Shown here: piece by piece, positions 17,212 through 27,821 of the stretch
Position numbering within the stretch: the stretch's first letter is position 1
How the letters are laid out: each line of letters starts with the position of its first letter
Source of the DNA: Pseudomonadota bacterium
GTDB lineage: Bacteria > Pseudomonadota > Alphaproteobacteria > Acetobacterales > Acetobacteraceae
Length of the DNA stretch: 64,000 bases
NCBI GenBank assembly: GCA_021780935.1
Contig: JAJXXT010000122.1
Location: forward strand, 1-64,000
Direction: 5' to 3'
Position numbers and translations under genes: made by a program
The notes under the pieces: generated by a model
Told to the model about the DNA's origin: nothing
Database searches by the model: none
Seen by the model: only the letters and a program-made list of their open reading frames with translations

Positions 17212-18093
17212 ATGCCAGGCGACAGGCCGTCCAGCGCGGCGACAGGCCGGACCGCCGGCGCCCCGAAAACTGGTGCGATGACGCTCGACGTCGAGGATTA
17301 TTTCCAGGTCGAGGCGTTTGCCGGCATCGTCGATCCGGCGCGCTGGGACGATTTCGCCCCGCGGGTTGCCGACAATACCAGCCGCACGCTCGATCTGTTT
17401 GCCGCCGCTGGCGTGCGCACGACATGTTTCACCCTGGGCTGGGTCGCCGAACGCCATCCGGACCTGGTGCGTCGCATCGTCGCCGAGGGGCATGAACTGG
17501 CGAGCCACGGTTACGGGCATCAGCGCGTCGATCGCATCGGCGAGCGCGCGTTCGTGACCGATATCACGCGGGCCAAGGCGCTGCTCGAGGATATCGGTGG
17601 CGTCGCCGTCACCGGGTACCGCGCGCCGACGTTTTCCATCGGCCCGCGCACGCCCTGGGCGTTCGAGGCGCTCGCCGCGGCCGGCTATCGTTACTCCTCC
17701 TCGGTCTTCCCGATCCGCCACGACCTCTATGGTGCGCCCGACGCGCCGCGCGGGCCGCACCGGCGCGGGCCGATGATGGAACTGCCGATGACGACCTTGC
17801 GGCTCGGCGGGCGTAACCTGCCGCTCTCCGGCGGCGGCTGGTTCCGGCTTGCGCCCTACGCGCTGTTCCGCGCCGGACTGCGCCGCGTGCTGACGGAAGG
17901 GGGGCGCGCCATCTTTTATTTCCATCCCTGGGAAATCGACCCCGCCCAGCCCCTGATCGCCGGCACCTCGGCCCGCTCGCGCTTCCGCCACCGCGTCAAT
18001 CTCGCGGCGATGGAGGGGCGGCTTGCCCGCCTGATGCGCGATTTCGCCTGGGACCGGATGGACCGCGTCTTCGCGCCCGACATCGCCGCCTGA
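17212..18093 (+). CDS. XrtA-system polysaccharide deacetylase
   Basis: NodB-fold carbohydrate esterase that probably removes acetyl groups from the exopolysaccharide. The 293-residue protein has catalytic DVED near residues 26-29 (TLDVEDYFQVEAF) and the zinc pair in SHGYGH (His99, His103). The GYRAPTFSIG block and a C-terminal FYFHPWEID segment match this family. No signal peptide is visible, as is common in the subgroup, so its compartment is unclear. ATG at 17212 is eight bases after the ATPase stop. Family assignment is secure. Confidence 0.9.
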   Translation: MPGDRPSSAATGRTAGAPKTGAMTLDVEDYFQVEAFAGIVDPARWDDFAPRVADNTSRTLDLFAAAGVRTTCFTLGWVAERHPDLVRRIVAEGHELASHGYGHQRVDRIGERAFVTDITRAKALLEDIGGVAVTGYRAPTFSIGPRTPWAFEALAAAGYRYSSSVFPIRHDLYGAPDAPRGPHRRGPMMELPMTTLRLGGRNLPLSGGGWFRLAPYALFRAGLRRVLTEGGRAIFYFHPWEIDPAQPLIAGTSARSRFRHRVNLAAMEGRLARLMRDFAWDRMDRVFAPDIAA

Positions 18094-18095
18094 CC

Positions 18096-19145
18096 ATGCC
18101 GCTGACGATCAAACCCCTGGAGGCGGGACGTGGGGCCGCGTGGGACGCGTTCGTGGCACAGCACCCGCGCGCGACCTTCTTTCACCGTGCCGGCTGGGCG
18201 CGCGCGATCGAGCAGGGCTTCGGCCATACAACGCATTTTTTGCTCGCTGAGCGCGACGGCGCGGTCGTCGGCATCCTGCCGCTCGGCCGCGTGAAGACGC
18301 GCCTGTTCGGCCATAGTCTCATTTCGGTTCCGTTCTGTGTTCACGGCGGACCGCTTGGCGACGAGCCGGCGACCGAGGCAGCGCTCCTGGCAGAGGCGGC
18401 ACGCCTGATGCACAACACCGCCGCGCCGTTGCTGGAACTGCGGCTGCTGCACGATCTCGATCCGGCCAGCTTCGATGCCGATGCCTGGCGTGCGCGCGAT
18501 GATCTCTACGTCACGTTCCGTAAGCGTTTCGGCGCATCGGACGAGACCAACCTCAAGGCCATCCCGCGCAAGCAGCGTGCCATGGTGCGCAAGGGGATCG
18601 ACCGCGGCCTCACCTCCGAGGTCTCGCGCGACGCCACGGGGCTGCACCGCATCTATGCCGAGAGCGTGCGCAATCTCGGCACACCGGTGTTTCCGCGGCG
18701 CTGGTTTGCGGCCCTGCTCGATACATTCGGCGACGATGCGGAGGTGGTGACCATCCACGACCACGGCACGCCGATCGCCGCGGTGATGAACTTTACATTC
18801 CGCGACGAGATTCTTCCCTATTACGGAGGCGGAACAGCAGCAGCGCGCCAAGCCTATGCCAACGACTTCATGTACTGGGAGGTGATGCGCCGCGCGGCGG
18901 CGCGCGGGCTCACGCTGTTCGATTTCGGCCGATCCAAGCAGGGCACCGGCGCCTTCGCGTTCAAGAAAAACTGGGGGTTCGAGCCGACGCCGATCGTCCA
19001 CCGCTACCTGCTGGCACCCGGCGTCGCGATCCCCGATCTCAACCCGCTCAATCCGAAATACCGGCTGTTCATCGCCGCGTGGAAGAAACTGCCGCTGCCG
19101 GTCGCGAACCTTCTCGGCCCGCCGATCGTGCGCGGACTAGGCTGA
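18096..19145 (+). CDS. FemAB-like acyltransferase of the XrtA system
   Basis: 349 residues with a double GNAT-like fold related to FemAB and the PEP-CTERM-associated subgroup. Such proteins transfer aminoacyl or other acyl groups; the substrate here is unknown. Visible blocks include FFHRAGWARAIEQGFGH near residue 29, GHSLISVPFCVHGG, RKQRAMVRKGIDRG and the C-terminal FDFGRSKQGTGAFAFKKNWG. It starts two bases after the deacetylase. Its last nine bases overlap the 3' end of the convergent glycosyltransferase. It is the last gene of this plus-strand operon. Confidence 0.85.
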   Translation: MPLTIKPLEAGRGAAWDAFVAQHPRATFFHRAGWARAIEQGFGHTTHFLLAERDGAVVGILPLGRVKTRLFGHSLISVPFCVHGGPLGDEPATEAALLAEAARLMHNTAAPLLELRLLHDLDPASFDADAWRARDDLYVTFRKRFGASDETNLKAIPRKQRAMVRKGIDRGLTSEVSRDATGLHRIYAESVRNLGTPVFPRRWFAALLDTFGDDAEVVTIHDHGTPIAAVMNFTFRDEILPYYGGGTAAARQAYANDFMYWEVMRRAAARGLTLFDFGRSKQGTGAFAFKKNWGFEPTPIVHRYLLAPGVAIPDLNPLNPKYRLFIAAWKKLPLPVANLLGPPIVRGLG

Positions 19146-20327
19146 CCCCGCGGTCTCGCCGGCGATCACGGCGTCAAGCCGCGCCAGCTGTGCCGCCCAG
19201 GTGAAGTCCCGCTCCATCGCGGCCCGCCCGCGCGCCGCGAGCGCAGCACGCCTGGCGGGATCGGCAAGGAGGTCCAGCACAGCATCGGCAAACTCCTCCG
19301 CCGTCTCCGCCGGTACCCCCCCCTCGCCCGCCGGCAGGCCCGTACCACGCCAGGCACCGATAGAAGCGACGACCGGAACGCCGGAAGCCATCGCCTCCAG
19401 TACCTTGTTCTGGATGCCCCGCGCCAGCCGCAACGGTGCGACAAACACGCTGGCGCGCCCGATCCAGGGGCGGACATCGGGCACGCGACCGGTCACCGTC
19501 ACGCCGGGCAGCGCGCCGAGACGCCGCACCGCGGCATGGGGTCTGCTGCCGACGATGGCGAGCCGCACGCCGGGACGCCGCGCGCGGATGCGTGGCAGCA
19601 CCTCGGCACAAAACCAGATCATCGCATCGACATTCGCCGAATAATCCATCACGCCGGTGAAGACGAGGAAATCCTGTTCCGGCTCCGCGGTGCCGGGAGC
19701 GAAATAATCGAGATCGACGCCATTGCCGACAACGCTGACCGGTGCGCCCGGAATGAGTGCGCGAAAATCCGCGACCTCCGCCTCGGTACACAACAGCGAG
19801 TGGGAGAAGGCATGCGCGACACGCCTCTCCCAAGCTAACAGCCGCCGCCCCTCACGCGCGTAGATCGACCGTATCGGCCATCTCGCACTTTTTCCGAGAT
19901 CAGCGAATTTGCGGCTGTCGAGATCGGCGAATTCCATGATGCGCGGCACACCGGCGAGGCCAAGCGCATGCTGCGCGACGTTCGAGCTGTAGACGATCAC
20001 GACATCGGGAGGCGTCATCGTGGCGGCCTGCATCACCGCCCGTCGCAGGGCCGGCTCGGACAGCATGGCGACCGAGAGCGAGCCTCCCTGCGCCAGCGCC
20101 CGCACCGCCCGCATCCGCGCACCCCACCGGGAGAGCGGCACCGCCGTCACCGACGCTACCAGAGAACGAAGAGGCTCGACGTTCGCGAGGTCGCCCTCGT
20201 CGTCGGCGAGGCAGAACACGTGAACCTCATGCGAGCGGGCCAAGTGACGAACCTGGTTGGCGGTGGCGATCTTGTCGCCACGATCCGCCGGGTAGGGCAC
20301 ACGATGGGCGATGAAAAACACACGCAT
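19137..20327 (-). CDS. XrtA-system sugar transferase (GT4, Stp1-like)
   Basis: GT-B glycosyltransferase of the subgroup found with exosortase A. The 396-residue protein starts MRVFFIAHRVPYPADRGDK, characteristic of the family. It has VVGNGVDLDYF, FTGVMDYSANVDAMIWF and the donor-site region ending QNKVLEAMASGVPVVAS. ATG at 20327 was chosen because the family motif starts there; the upstream extension is not conserved in style. It is transcribed divergently from xrtA across a 286-base gap (20328-20613), in which I see only an imperfect hairpin near 20490-20514. Confidence 0.87.
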   Translation of the reverse strand: MRVFFIAHRVPYPADRGDKIATANQVRHLARSHEVHVFCLADDEGDLANVEPLRSLVASVTAVPLSRWGARMRAVRALAQGGSLSVAMLSEPALRRAVMQAATMTPPDVVIVYSSNVAQHALGLAGVPRIMEFADLDSRKFADLGKSARWPIRSIYAREGRRLLAWERRVAHAFSHSLLCTEAEVADFRALIPGAPVSVVGNGVDLDYFAPGTAEPEQDFLVFTGVMDYSANVDAMIWFCAEVLPRIRARRPGVRLAIVGSRPHAAVRRLGALPGVTVTGRVPDVRPWIGRASVFVAPLRLARGIQNKVLEAMASGVPVVASIGAWRGTGLPAGEGGVPAETAEEFADAVLDLLADPARRAALAARGRAAMERDFTWAAQLARLDAVIAGETAGSA

Positions 20328-20613
20328 CAGCGCACCCGCGAGAGCGGGTCGGAAGCTCCCCAAACACCCCTGACTTGGTCAATTTTCATCAACGCGAGAC
20401 ATCCCGGCGAAAGGACCGCAGGCGACATCCGGGCCGGCCGTACGATCCGGCGGATCGATGGAATTCCAGACATTTTCTCGGCAAAATCCCGCCTCGACCA
20501 AAGATCGAGAGGCGTCGTTAGTCGACCGGGCAGGGGCAGGCAAGGCCCGCGCGAGGTGACAGCCGCGCACTTGGCCCTGGCGCGCGGGGCAAGGGCATGG
20601 CACCAGAACGGGA

Positions 20614-22152
20614 ATGGCGGCCCTCCGAACCCGTGCCGGCGATATCGCACGCATCCGTTACGTCCTGGCCCCGGCGCTGCCGGCGCTGGTGGTCGGCCTC
20701 GCGGTGTTGGTGACGCTGTTCCATGCCGACATCGTGGCCGCGGTCCATGTCTGGTTTTCGTCCACCGCCTACAGCCATTGTTTCTTCGTGCTGCCGATCG
20801 TGGCCTGGCTTGCCTGGGACCGGCGCGACCGGATCTTCGCGCTGCGGGCCCAGCCCGCGCCACGGGCGGCGCTACTCGCCCTCCTGCCCGGCGCGGTCTG
20901 GCTGCTGGCGGAGCGTCTCGGCATCATGGAGGGGCAACAGCTCGCGCTGATCGGCTTCGTGTGGGTGTTGTTTCTCGCGACCCTTGGGCCAAAGCTGTTC
21001 CGGGCGTTGATGGCGCCGCTGCTTTACCTGATTTTTCTCGTGCCGTTCGGCGGCTTCATCACCGGCCCGCTGCAGAACTTCACCACCCGCTTCACCGGTA
21101 TCGGCCTCGACATTCTGGGCATCCCGAACGACGTCAACTCGTTCCTGATCCGCATTCCGCAGGGCGCCTTCTATGTCGCCCAGGCTTGCGCGGGATTGCG
21201 CTTCCTGATCGCCTCGCTCGCCTTTGGCGCGCTCTACGGACTGCTGATGTACCGCAGTAACCTGAAGCGCGCGGCGTTCATGGCGATGTCGCTGGTGGTA
21301 CCGATCATCGCCAATGGGTTCCGCGCGCTCGGCATCGTCACGCTCGGGTATTATCTGGGCAGCGCCAAGGCCGCGGCGACCGACCACGTCCTCTACGGCT
21401 GGATATTCTTCTCCATCGTGATCCTGATCGAAATCGCGATCGGATTGCCCTTCCGCGACGATCTCGAGCCGCGCCCGCGCACGATGCCAGAGCCGGCCAG
21501 GGACGGCACGGGATGGCGGCCGGAAATGCTGGCGTGCGCCGCAGCGCTCGCGGTGGTGGTGCTGGCTCCGCTCGGTTCTCTCCTGCTTGATATGCGCAGC
21601 GCCGGCACGCCGCCGCTTGTGGCGCTGCGCCTGCGTCTGCCACCCTCGTGCACCCAAGCCGCCGGCGGCAAGGCGGTACCCGGCCTGACCGTGCAGAACC
21701 TGCGCTGCAACGGGCAGGAAGTGCGCGTGATGGTGCGGGTCGTACCCGCCGGGGCCTCACCCGCGACGGTGGTCCACGCTCTCGACACCCTCGCCGGCGC
21801 CGGCGTGGGCGGCGGCGATGCCCGCATCATCCCGCTGCACCTGAAGGGCGTGCACCCCCAGCAGTGGACGCTGGTCGTCAACGATCAGTCGCAGCGCCTG
21901 AAAACCGGCGCGCTCTGGGTCAATAATCGCTCTGTCGGCGCCGGGCTGCGCACCCGTATCGCCCTCGCGCGGGCCAATCTGTTCGGCGGCGGCACGCCGA
22001 GCGTCATCGTCGCCTTCAGGCTGAAGCCAGAAATACCCTGGCAGAGCAATGTCGATGCCGAGCGTAGCCAGAACACGCTTGAGCAACTGATCGGCGCGCA
22101 AAAGCGCTTCGACCAGCGCATCGCAGGCCTGCCGGGATGGGCAGGCAGCTAA
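20614..22152 (+). CDS. xrtA: exosortase A with fused C-terminal EpsI-like domain
   Basis: Membrane-embedded transpeptidase-like enzyme thought to process PEP-CTERM proteins during exopolysaccharide secretion. The first 290 residues hold about eight membrane helices and the active-site triad at the expected places: Cys192 in QACAGLRFL, Arg237 in NGFRALGIV and His258 in TDHVLYGW. The family motif is usually EACSG-R, so Gln and Ala replace Glu and Ser beside the Cys. Residues from about 300 form a soluble domain that I read as EpsI-like, giving 512 residues in total. No PEP-CTERM substrate is encoded nearby. Confidence 0.9.
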   Translation: MAALRTRAGDIARIRYVLAPALPALVVGLAVLVTLFHADIVAAVHVWFSSTAYSHCFFVLPIVAWLAWDRRDRIFALRAQPAPRAALLALLPGAVWLLAERLGIMEGQQLALIGFVWVLFLATLGPKLFRALMAPLLYLIFLVPFGGFITGPLQNFTTRFTGIGLDILGIPNDVNSFLIRIPQGAFYVAQACAGLRFLIASLAFGALYGLLMYRSNLKRAAFMAMSLVVPIIANGFRALGIVTLGYYLGSAKAAATDHVLYGWIFFSIVILIEIAIGLPFRDDLEPRPRTMPEPARDGTGWRPEMLACAAALAVVVLAPLGSLLLDMRSAGTPPLVALRLRLPPSCTQAAGGKAVPGLTVQNLRCNGQEVRVMVRVVPAGASPATVVHALDTLAGAGVGGGDARIIPLHLKGVHPQQWTLVVNDQSQRLKTGALWVNNRSVGAGLRTRIALARANLFGGGTPSVIVAFRLKPEIPWQSNVDAERSQNTLEQLIGAQKRFDQRIAGLPGWAGS

Positions 22153-22204
22153 ACCGGCCGCTGCCGCCGCTCGACCGTCATCGCCGCTGTGGCGGGCGTC
22201 TGGC

Positions 22205-22558
22205 TCATCGCGCGTGACGCGGCGAGGCGGCGGCTGTCATCACGTTGCGCAACTCCCGCAGATAGGACGTGCCACGGGTGGTCCGCTGCACCAGCACGCT
22301 ACGGCGATCCGCGGGGTCGGGCTTGCGGCGGGCGAGGTCGAGTTCGCACAGACGGTCGAGCGCACGGGTGATCGCCGGCTTGGAGATCTCGAGGTCGGTC
22401 GAAAGGCCACGCACGGTGTGCGCACCCTCCTGCAGGTAGCAGTTCAAGAACACGGCCAGCTGGCGCGCCGAGAGATCATCGCCCTCCCGCTTGACGAGAG
22501 AGCTGATCGTCTCGCGCAGAATGCCAACCAATTGCTCGCCGGTCATTGCCATGGCCAT
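22205..22558 (-). CDS. MarR-family regulator
   Basis: 117-residue winged-helix protein: an N-terminal helix, the segment LSTDLEISKPAITRALDRL as helix-turn-helix, and the wing DPADRRSVLVQRT with the conserved DxR turn. It is shorter than the usual 140-160 residues, mainly at the dimer-forming C-terminus. ATG at 22558 has AAGGGA seven bases upstream. It stands alone after xrtA on the other strand. An inverted repeat lies over its predicted promoter, so autoregulation is likely; other targets are unknown. Confidence 0.85.
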   Translation of the reverse strand: MAMAMTGEQLVGILRETISSLVKREGDDLSARQLAVFLNCYLQEGAHTVRGLSTDLEISKPAITRALDRLCELDLARRKPDPADRRSVLVQRTTRGTSYLRELRNVMTAAASPRHAR

Positions 22559-22645
22559 GAGTCGATTCCCTTTCTCGCACGCGCCACACTCGACGCAACA
22601 AGTCTGGCCCTACGCGCGCGCCTCTTATCGGCCGATGTCGATCTC

Positions 22646-22674
22646 ATTACGTCCGCGCCAGTTTGACGTAACAA
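22646..22674 (-). promoter_or_regulatory. MarR gene promoter with overlapping inverted-repeat operator
   Basis: The inverted repeat TTACGTC-N11-GACGTAA (22647-22671) has perfect seven-base arms. On the minus strand it coincides with a -35 box TTGTTA (22674-22669) and -10 box CGTAAT (22651-22646) spaced by 17 bases. A regulator bound there would block polymerase. Two GANTC sites (GAGTCGATTC, 22559-22568) lie just before the start codon. Confidence 0.55.
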
Positions 22675-22810
22675 TTGCGCGGCCGGTTCGGTCTCCGGCA
22701 TGGCGAGCGGATTCGACAGTCCGACCCGATGGTCGCCAGGACTTGCGATATCGCGACGAAGCGGTTGGCGTCGCCGCCCGCGCCCGCGCCCGCCCCGCCA
22801 ACCGGCCCCG

Positions 22811-24184
22811 TCAGCCGGCCCCGAAACGCTCCGCAATCGCCGCGGCCGCGGCCCGCATGCCCATCGCCTCGCCACCTTCCGGGCGTCCGGCGCGCGACGA
22901 GTCGTTCCAGGCATAGATGTCGAGATGCGCCCAGGGCACGCCGGGCGCGAGGAAGCGGCGCATAAAAAGGGCGGCAATGATGGCACCCGCCATCGGCTTG
23001 CTGGAAACGTTGTTGAGATCGGCGACCGGGGAGTCCAGCCAGGACTCGTAGCCGTCCCACAGCGGCAGCCGCCACATCGGATCATGCACGCGCCCGCCCG
23101 CGGCCAGCAACGCCTCGGCCCACGCATCATCGTTGCAGAACAGCGCCGGCAGCTCGGGGCCGAGTGCCACGCGCGCCGCCCCGGTCAGGGTCGCCGCGTT
23201 GATCAGCAGCGCCGGCTTGCGATCGGAGGCTTCGGCCAACAGGTCGCACAACACCAGGCGCCCCTCGGCATCGGTGTTGCCGATCTCGACCGCAAGGCCA
23301 CGGCGCGTGCGCACCACGTCGAGCGGGCGCATCGCGCGTCCGGAAACGGCATTCTCGACGCAGCCGACCGCGACCTCGAGCCGCACCGGCAGCCCCGCCG
23401 CCATGATCAGCCGCGCCAGGCCCAGCATGGTCGCAGCACCGCCCATGTCCTTCTTCATTCGCAACATGCCGGCGGCGGGCTTGAGGTCATAGCCACCCGA
23501 GTCGAACACCACCCCCTTGCCGCAAAGCGAGATCAGCGGCGCATCGGGCCCGGCGCCGGACCAGGCGAACCTGGTGACCGCCGGCGCGCGGTCGGAGCCG
23601 TGCCCCACGGCGAACACGGTCGGATAGTCGCGCGCCAGCGCCTCGCCCTCGATCAGCGTTGCGGTGGCGCGATACGCCCGTGCAAGATCGGCGGCAGCCG
23701 AGGCAAGGTCCCTGGGGCCAAGCTGGTTCGCCGGCGTGTTGACCAGGTCGCGCACCATCCACACCGCCTGCGCCTCCCGCTCGGCCGGCCCCGCCGTCGC
23801 GGCACGCAGCAGCACCGGGCCCGGTTTCGCGGGCTTGAACGCGCTGTAACGATAGGCGCCGAGACAGAAGCCGAGCGTCGCCTCCGTCACGTTCTCCACG
23901 CCCTCGCCGAGCCGCCACGTTGCCGCGGGAAGCTTGGTCGCCAGCGCGCCCCAGACGAAGGGCCCCCGCGCTTGGCCAAGCCCGAAGAGCGCGTCAACAC
24001 CGCCCTCGCCCGGCAGCAACAGCATCTCCTCGGCCCTCGCGGCAAAGCCCGATGCGGCGGCAAAATCCGCCTGCGCCCTGGGCAGCCTGGCGAGCACGGC
24101 CGCCAGCCCCTCCGGTCGCGCCGCATGCACCACGCGCGCGCCCTGTGCCGCATCGGTCAGCGGCAGCTTCTGTTCGATCATCAC
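22811..24184 (-). CDS. M17 leucyl aminopeptidase family protein
   Basis: Cytosolic metallo-aminopeptidase that removes N-terminal residues from peptides. The 457-residue protein has the M17 signature NTDAEGRLVL, the KGVVFDSGGYDLKP block with metal and bicarbonate-site residues, and MKKDMGGAA. The N-terminal domain is shorter than in PepA and the catalytic domain is complete. It resembles the PepB or short-PepA branch common in alphaproteobacteria. HtpG lies 54 bases upstream on the same strand. The family is secure; specificity is not. Confidence 0.92.
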   Translation of the reverse strand: MMIEQKLPLTDAAQGARVVHAARPEGLAAVLARLPRAQADFAAASGFAARAEEMLLLPGEGGVDALFGLGQARGPFVWGALATKLPAATWRLGEGVENVTEATLGFCLGAYRYSAFKPAKPGPVLLRAATAGPAEREAQAVWMVRDLVNTPANQLGPRDLASAAADLARAYRATATLIEGEALARDYPTVFAVGHGSDRAPAVTRFAWSGAGPDAPLISLCGKGVVFDSGGYDLKPAAGMLRMKKDMGGAATMLGLARLIMAAGLPVRLEVAVGCVENAVSGRAMRPLDVVRTRRGLAVEIGNTDAEGRLVLCDLLAEASDRKPALLINAATLTGAARVALGPELPALFCNDDAWAEALLAAGGRVHDPMWRLPLWDGYESWLDSPVADLNNVSSKPMAGAIIAALFMRRFLAPGVPWAHLDIYAWNDSSRAGRPEGGEAMGMRAAAAAIAERFGAG

Positions 24185-24238
24185 ATCACTCCTTGCCGCC
24201 CGAGAGTTTCCACGAAACCGACGCGGCGGGAAGGGCCG

Positions 24239-26080
<1,842 letters not shown>

Positions 26081-26161
26081 GCCGCACCCTCCTCGCGCGG
26101 TCGGCCATATGCGGGGCGGAGCGACGGTTTTCAACCCGCCCCGCGCGGTCCTGGAGATGTC

Positions 26162-26199
26162 ACTTGCATTTCGGGAGTGACTGTCCTATGTGACTTGCA
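26162..26199 (+). promoter_or_regulatory. HxlR-operon promoter with paired ACTTGCA sites
   Basis: -35 TTGCAT (26164-26169) and -10 TATGTG (26187-26192) are 17 bases apart. The same seven bases ACTTGCA occur at 26162-26168, over the -35 box, and at 26193-26199, just after the -10 box. They lie 31 bases apart (three helical turns) on the same face. This is a likely operator for the HxlR protein encoded downstream. Confidence 0.5.
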
Positions 26200-26226
26200 G
26201 AACGCTAGTAACTCGGGGCCCATCCC

Positions 26227-26730
26227 ATGCAACGCACCCGCTTCGACACCATGCCGTGCCCCATCGCCCGCAGCCTCGATCGCGTCGGTGAATGGTGGAG
26301 CATCCTGATCCTGCGCGACGCCTTCCAGGGACTCACGCGCTTCGATCAGTTTCAGAAGAGCCTGCCGATCGCCCCGAACATGCTGACGCGGCGCTTGCAG
26401 GGCCTGGTTCAGTCGGGGCTGCTTGAACAACGGCGCTACAGCGACAAGCCGCCGCGCCATGAATATGTGCTGACCGAGCGCGGCCGGGACTTCCAGCCGG
26501 TGCTGTGGGCCCTTCTCGCCTGGGGCAACAAGCATTTCGCGCCGGAGGGCGCGCGCGTGATCCTGGTCGACCGAGAGACCGGCAAGCCGGCCGAACCGGT
26601 GCTGGCCGACGCCGTGAGCGGCAAGCGGATGAGTGCGGACGGGTTCCGGATCGCCCCCGGTCCGGCCGCGACCGCCACCACGCGACGGTTGCATGGCGCG
26701 CCCGATGACGTGCCGGGAGCGACGTCGTGA
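26227..26730 (+). CDS. HxlR-family regulator
   Basis: Winged-helix DNA-binding protein of 167 residues. It has the HxlR opening MPCPIARSLDRVGEWWSILI with Cys11, a possible redox or electrophile sensor, then LRDAFQGLTRFDQFQ and the recognition part IAPNMLTRRLQGLVQSGLL. About 50 extra residues follow the core domain. It heads an operon with HlyD and MFS pump genes, joined by a GTGA overlap, so it probably controls that pump. Two direct repeats over its promoter suggest autoregulation. The inducing compound is unknown. Confidence 0.88.
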   Translation: MQRTRFDTMPCPIARSLDRVGEWWSILILRDAFQGLTRFDQFQKSLPIAPNMLTRRLQGLVQSGLLEQRRYSDKPPRHEYVLTERGRDFQPVLWALLAWGNKHFAPEGARVILVDRETGKPAEPVLADAVSGKRMSADGFRIAPGPAATATTRRLHGAPDDVPGATS

Positions 26731-27821
26731 CGGCTCTTCTGCTCCGCCGTGACAGCGCGGTCGTTGGTCTGCGCGCCGACCGCAAGACCTTGATCCGGTT
26801 TGCGCTCGCCGGAGCCCTGCTCGCCTTGATTGCCCTCGGCGCCGCCGCCGCCCGGCATTGGTGGCAGGTCGGCCGCTTCATCGAAAGCACCAGCGACGCC
26901 TATGTCGGCGGCAACGTGACGCCCATTTCGCCGCATGTCGCTGGCTTCGTCGCAACGGTTGCGGTGGCGGACAATCAGTTCGTCCATGCCGGCCAGGTCC
27001 TGGTGCGCCTCGGCGCCCGGGACTACCATGCCGCACTGGATGGGGCGGTTGCGCAGGTGGCGCAGCGGCAGGCCATGCTCGGGGATCTTGAGGCGCAAAT
27101 CCCCCTGCAGCATGCACGGATCGCGCAGGCCGCCGCCAATCTGCGCGCCGCCGAGGCGCGGGAAATCTTCGCCCGGGCCGACGCGAGGCGCTATGGCGCA
27201 CTGGCGCGCACCGCGGCCGGCTCGTTGCAAGAGGCGCAGCGTTCGGGCGCCGCGGATACCGAGGCCCGATCCGCCACCAACGAGGCTCGTGCGGTTCTGG
27301 CCGCCGCGGTCGGGCAGCTCAAGGTTCTCTCGGCGCAGATCTCGGCCGCCCGCGCGGCACTGCTGGCCGCCCGTGCGACACGGCGCAGCGCCCAGCTCAA
27401 TCTCGGCTACACGGTGATCCGCTCGCCGATCGACGGCTATGTCGGCGACCGCGCGGCACAGGTGGGAAGCTACGCCACGGTCGGCGCCCCGCTGCTCTCC
27501 GTCGTGCCCTCGCACGGACTTTGGGTGGACGCCAACTTCAAGGAGGACCAGCTCGCCCGCATGCGCCCCGGCGAGCCCGTTGCCGTGCATCTCGATGTGC
27601 TGCCCGGGCGCGTGTTCCGCGGCCAGGTGCTCAGCCTCGCGCCCGCCACCGGCGCCGTGTTCAGCGTCATCCCACCCGAGAACGCAACCGGCAACTTCAC
27701 CAAGATCGTGCAGCGCGTGCCGGTGCGGATCCTCCTCGATGATGTCGCCGCGAAGCCCTCGCTGTTGCGGCCCGGCCTTTCGGCCACGGTCGATGTGAAC
27801 ACGCGGAAAGCCCGGCGATGA
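26727..27821 (+). CDS. HlyD/EmrA-type membrane fusion protein
   Basis: Periplasmic adaptor linking an inner-membrane pump to an outer-membrane channel. The 364-residue protein has one N-terminal membrane helix (about residues 28-48), then TSDAYVGGNVTPISPHVAGFV, the biotinyl-lipoyl half-domain typical of EmrA. A coiled-coil hairpin (residues 100-215) and beta-barrel part with SHGLWVDANFKEDQL follow. GTG at 26727 overlaps the HxlR stop, and its own stop overlaps the MFS start (ATGA). No outer-membrane factor is encoded here. Confidence 0.9.
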   Translation: MTALLLRRDSAVVGLRADRKTLIRFALAGALLALIALGAAAARHWWQVGRFIESTSDAYVGGNVTPISPHVAGFVATVAVADNQFVHAGQVLVRLGARDYHAALDGAVAQVAQRQAMLGDLEAQIPLQHARIAQAAANLRAAEAREIFARADARRYGALARTAAGSLQEAQRSGAADTEARSATNEARAVLAAAVGQLKVLSAQISAARAALLAARATRRSAQLNLGYTVIRSPIDGYVGDRAAQVGSYATVGAPLLSVVPSHGLWVDANFKEDQLARMRPGEPVAVHLDVLPGRVFRGQVLSLAPATGAVFSVIPPENATGNFTKIVQRVPVRILLDDVAAKPSLLRPGLSATVDVNTRKARR

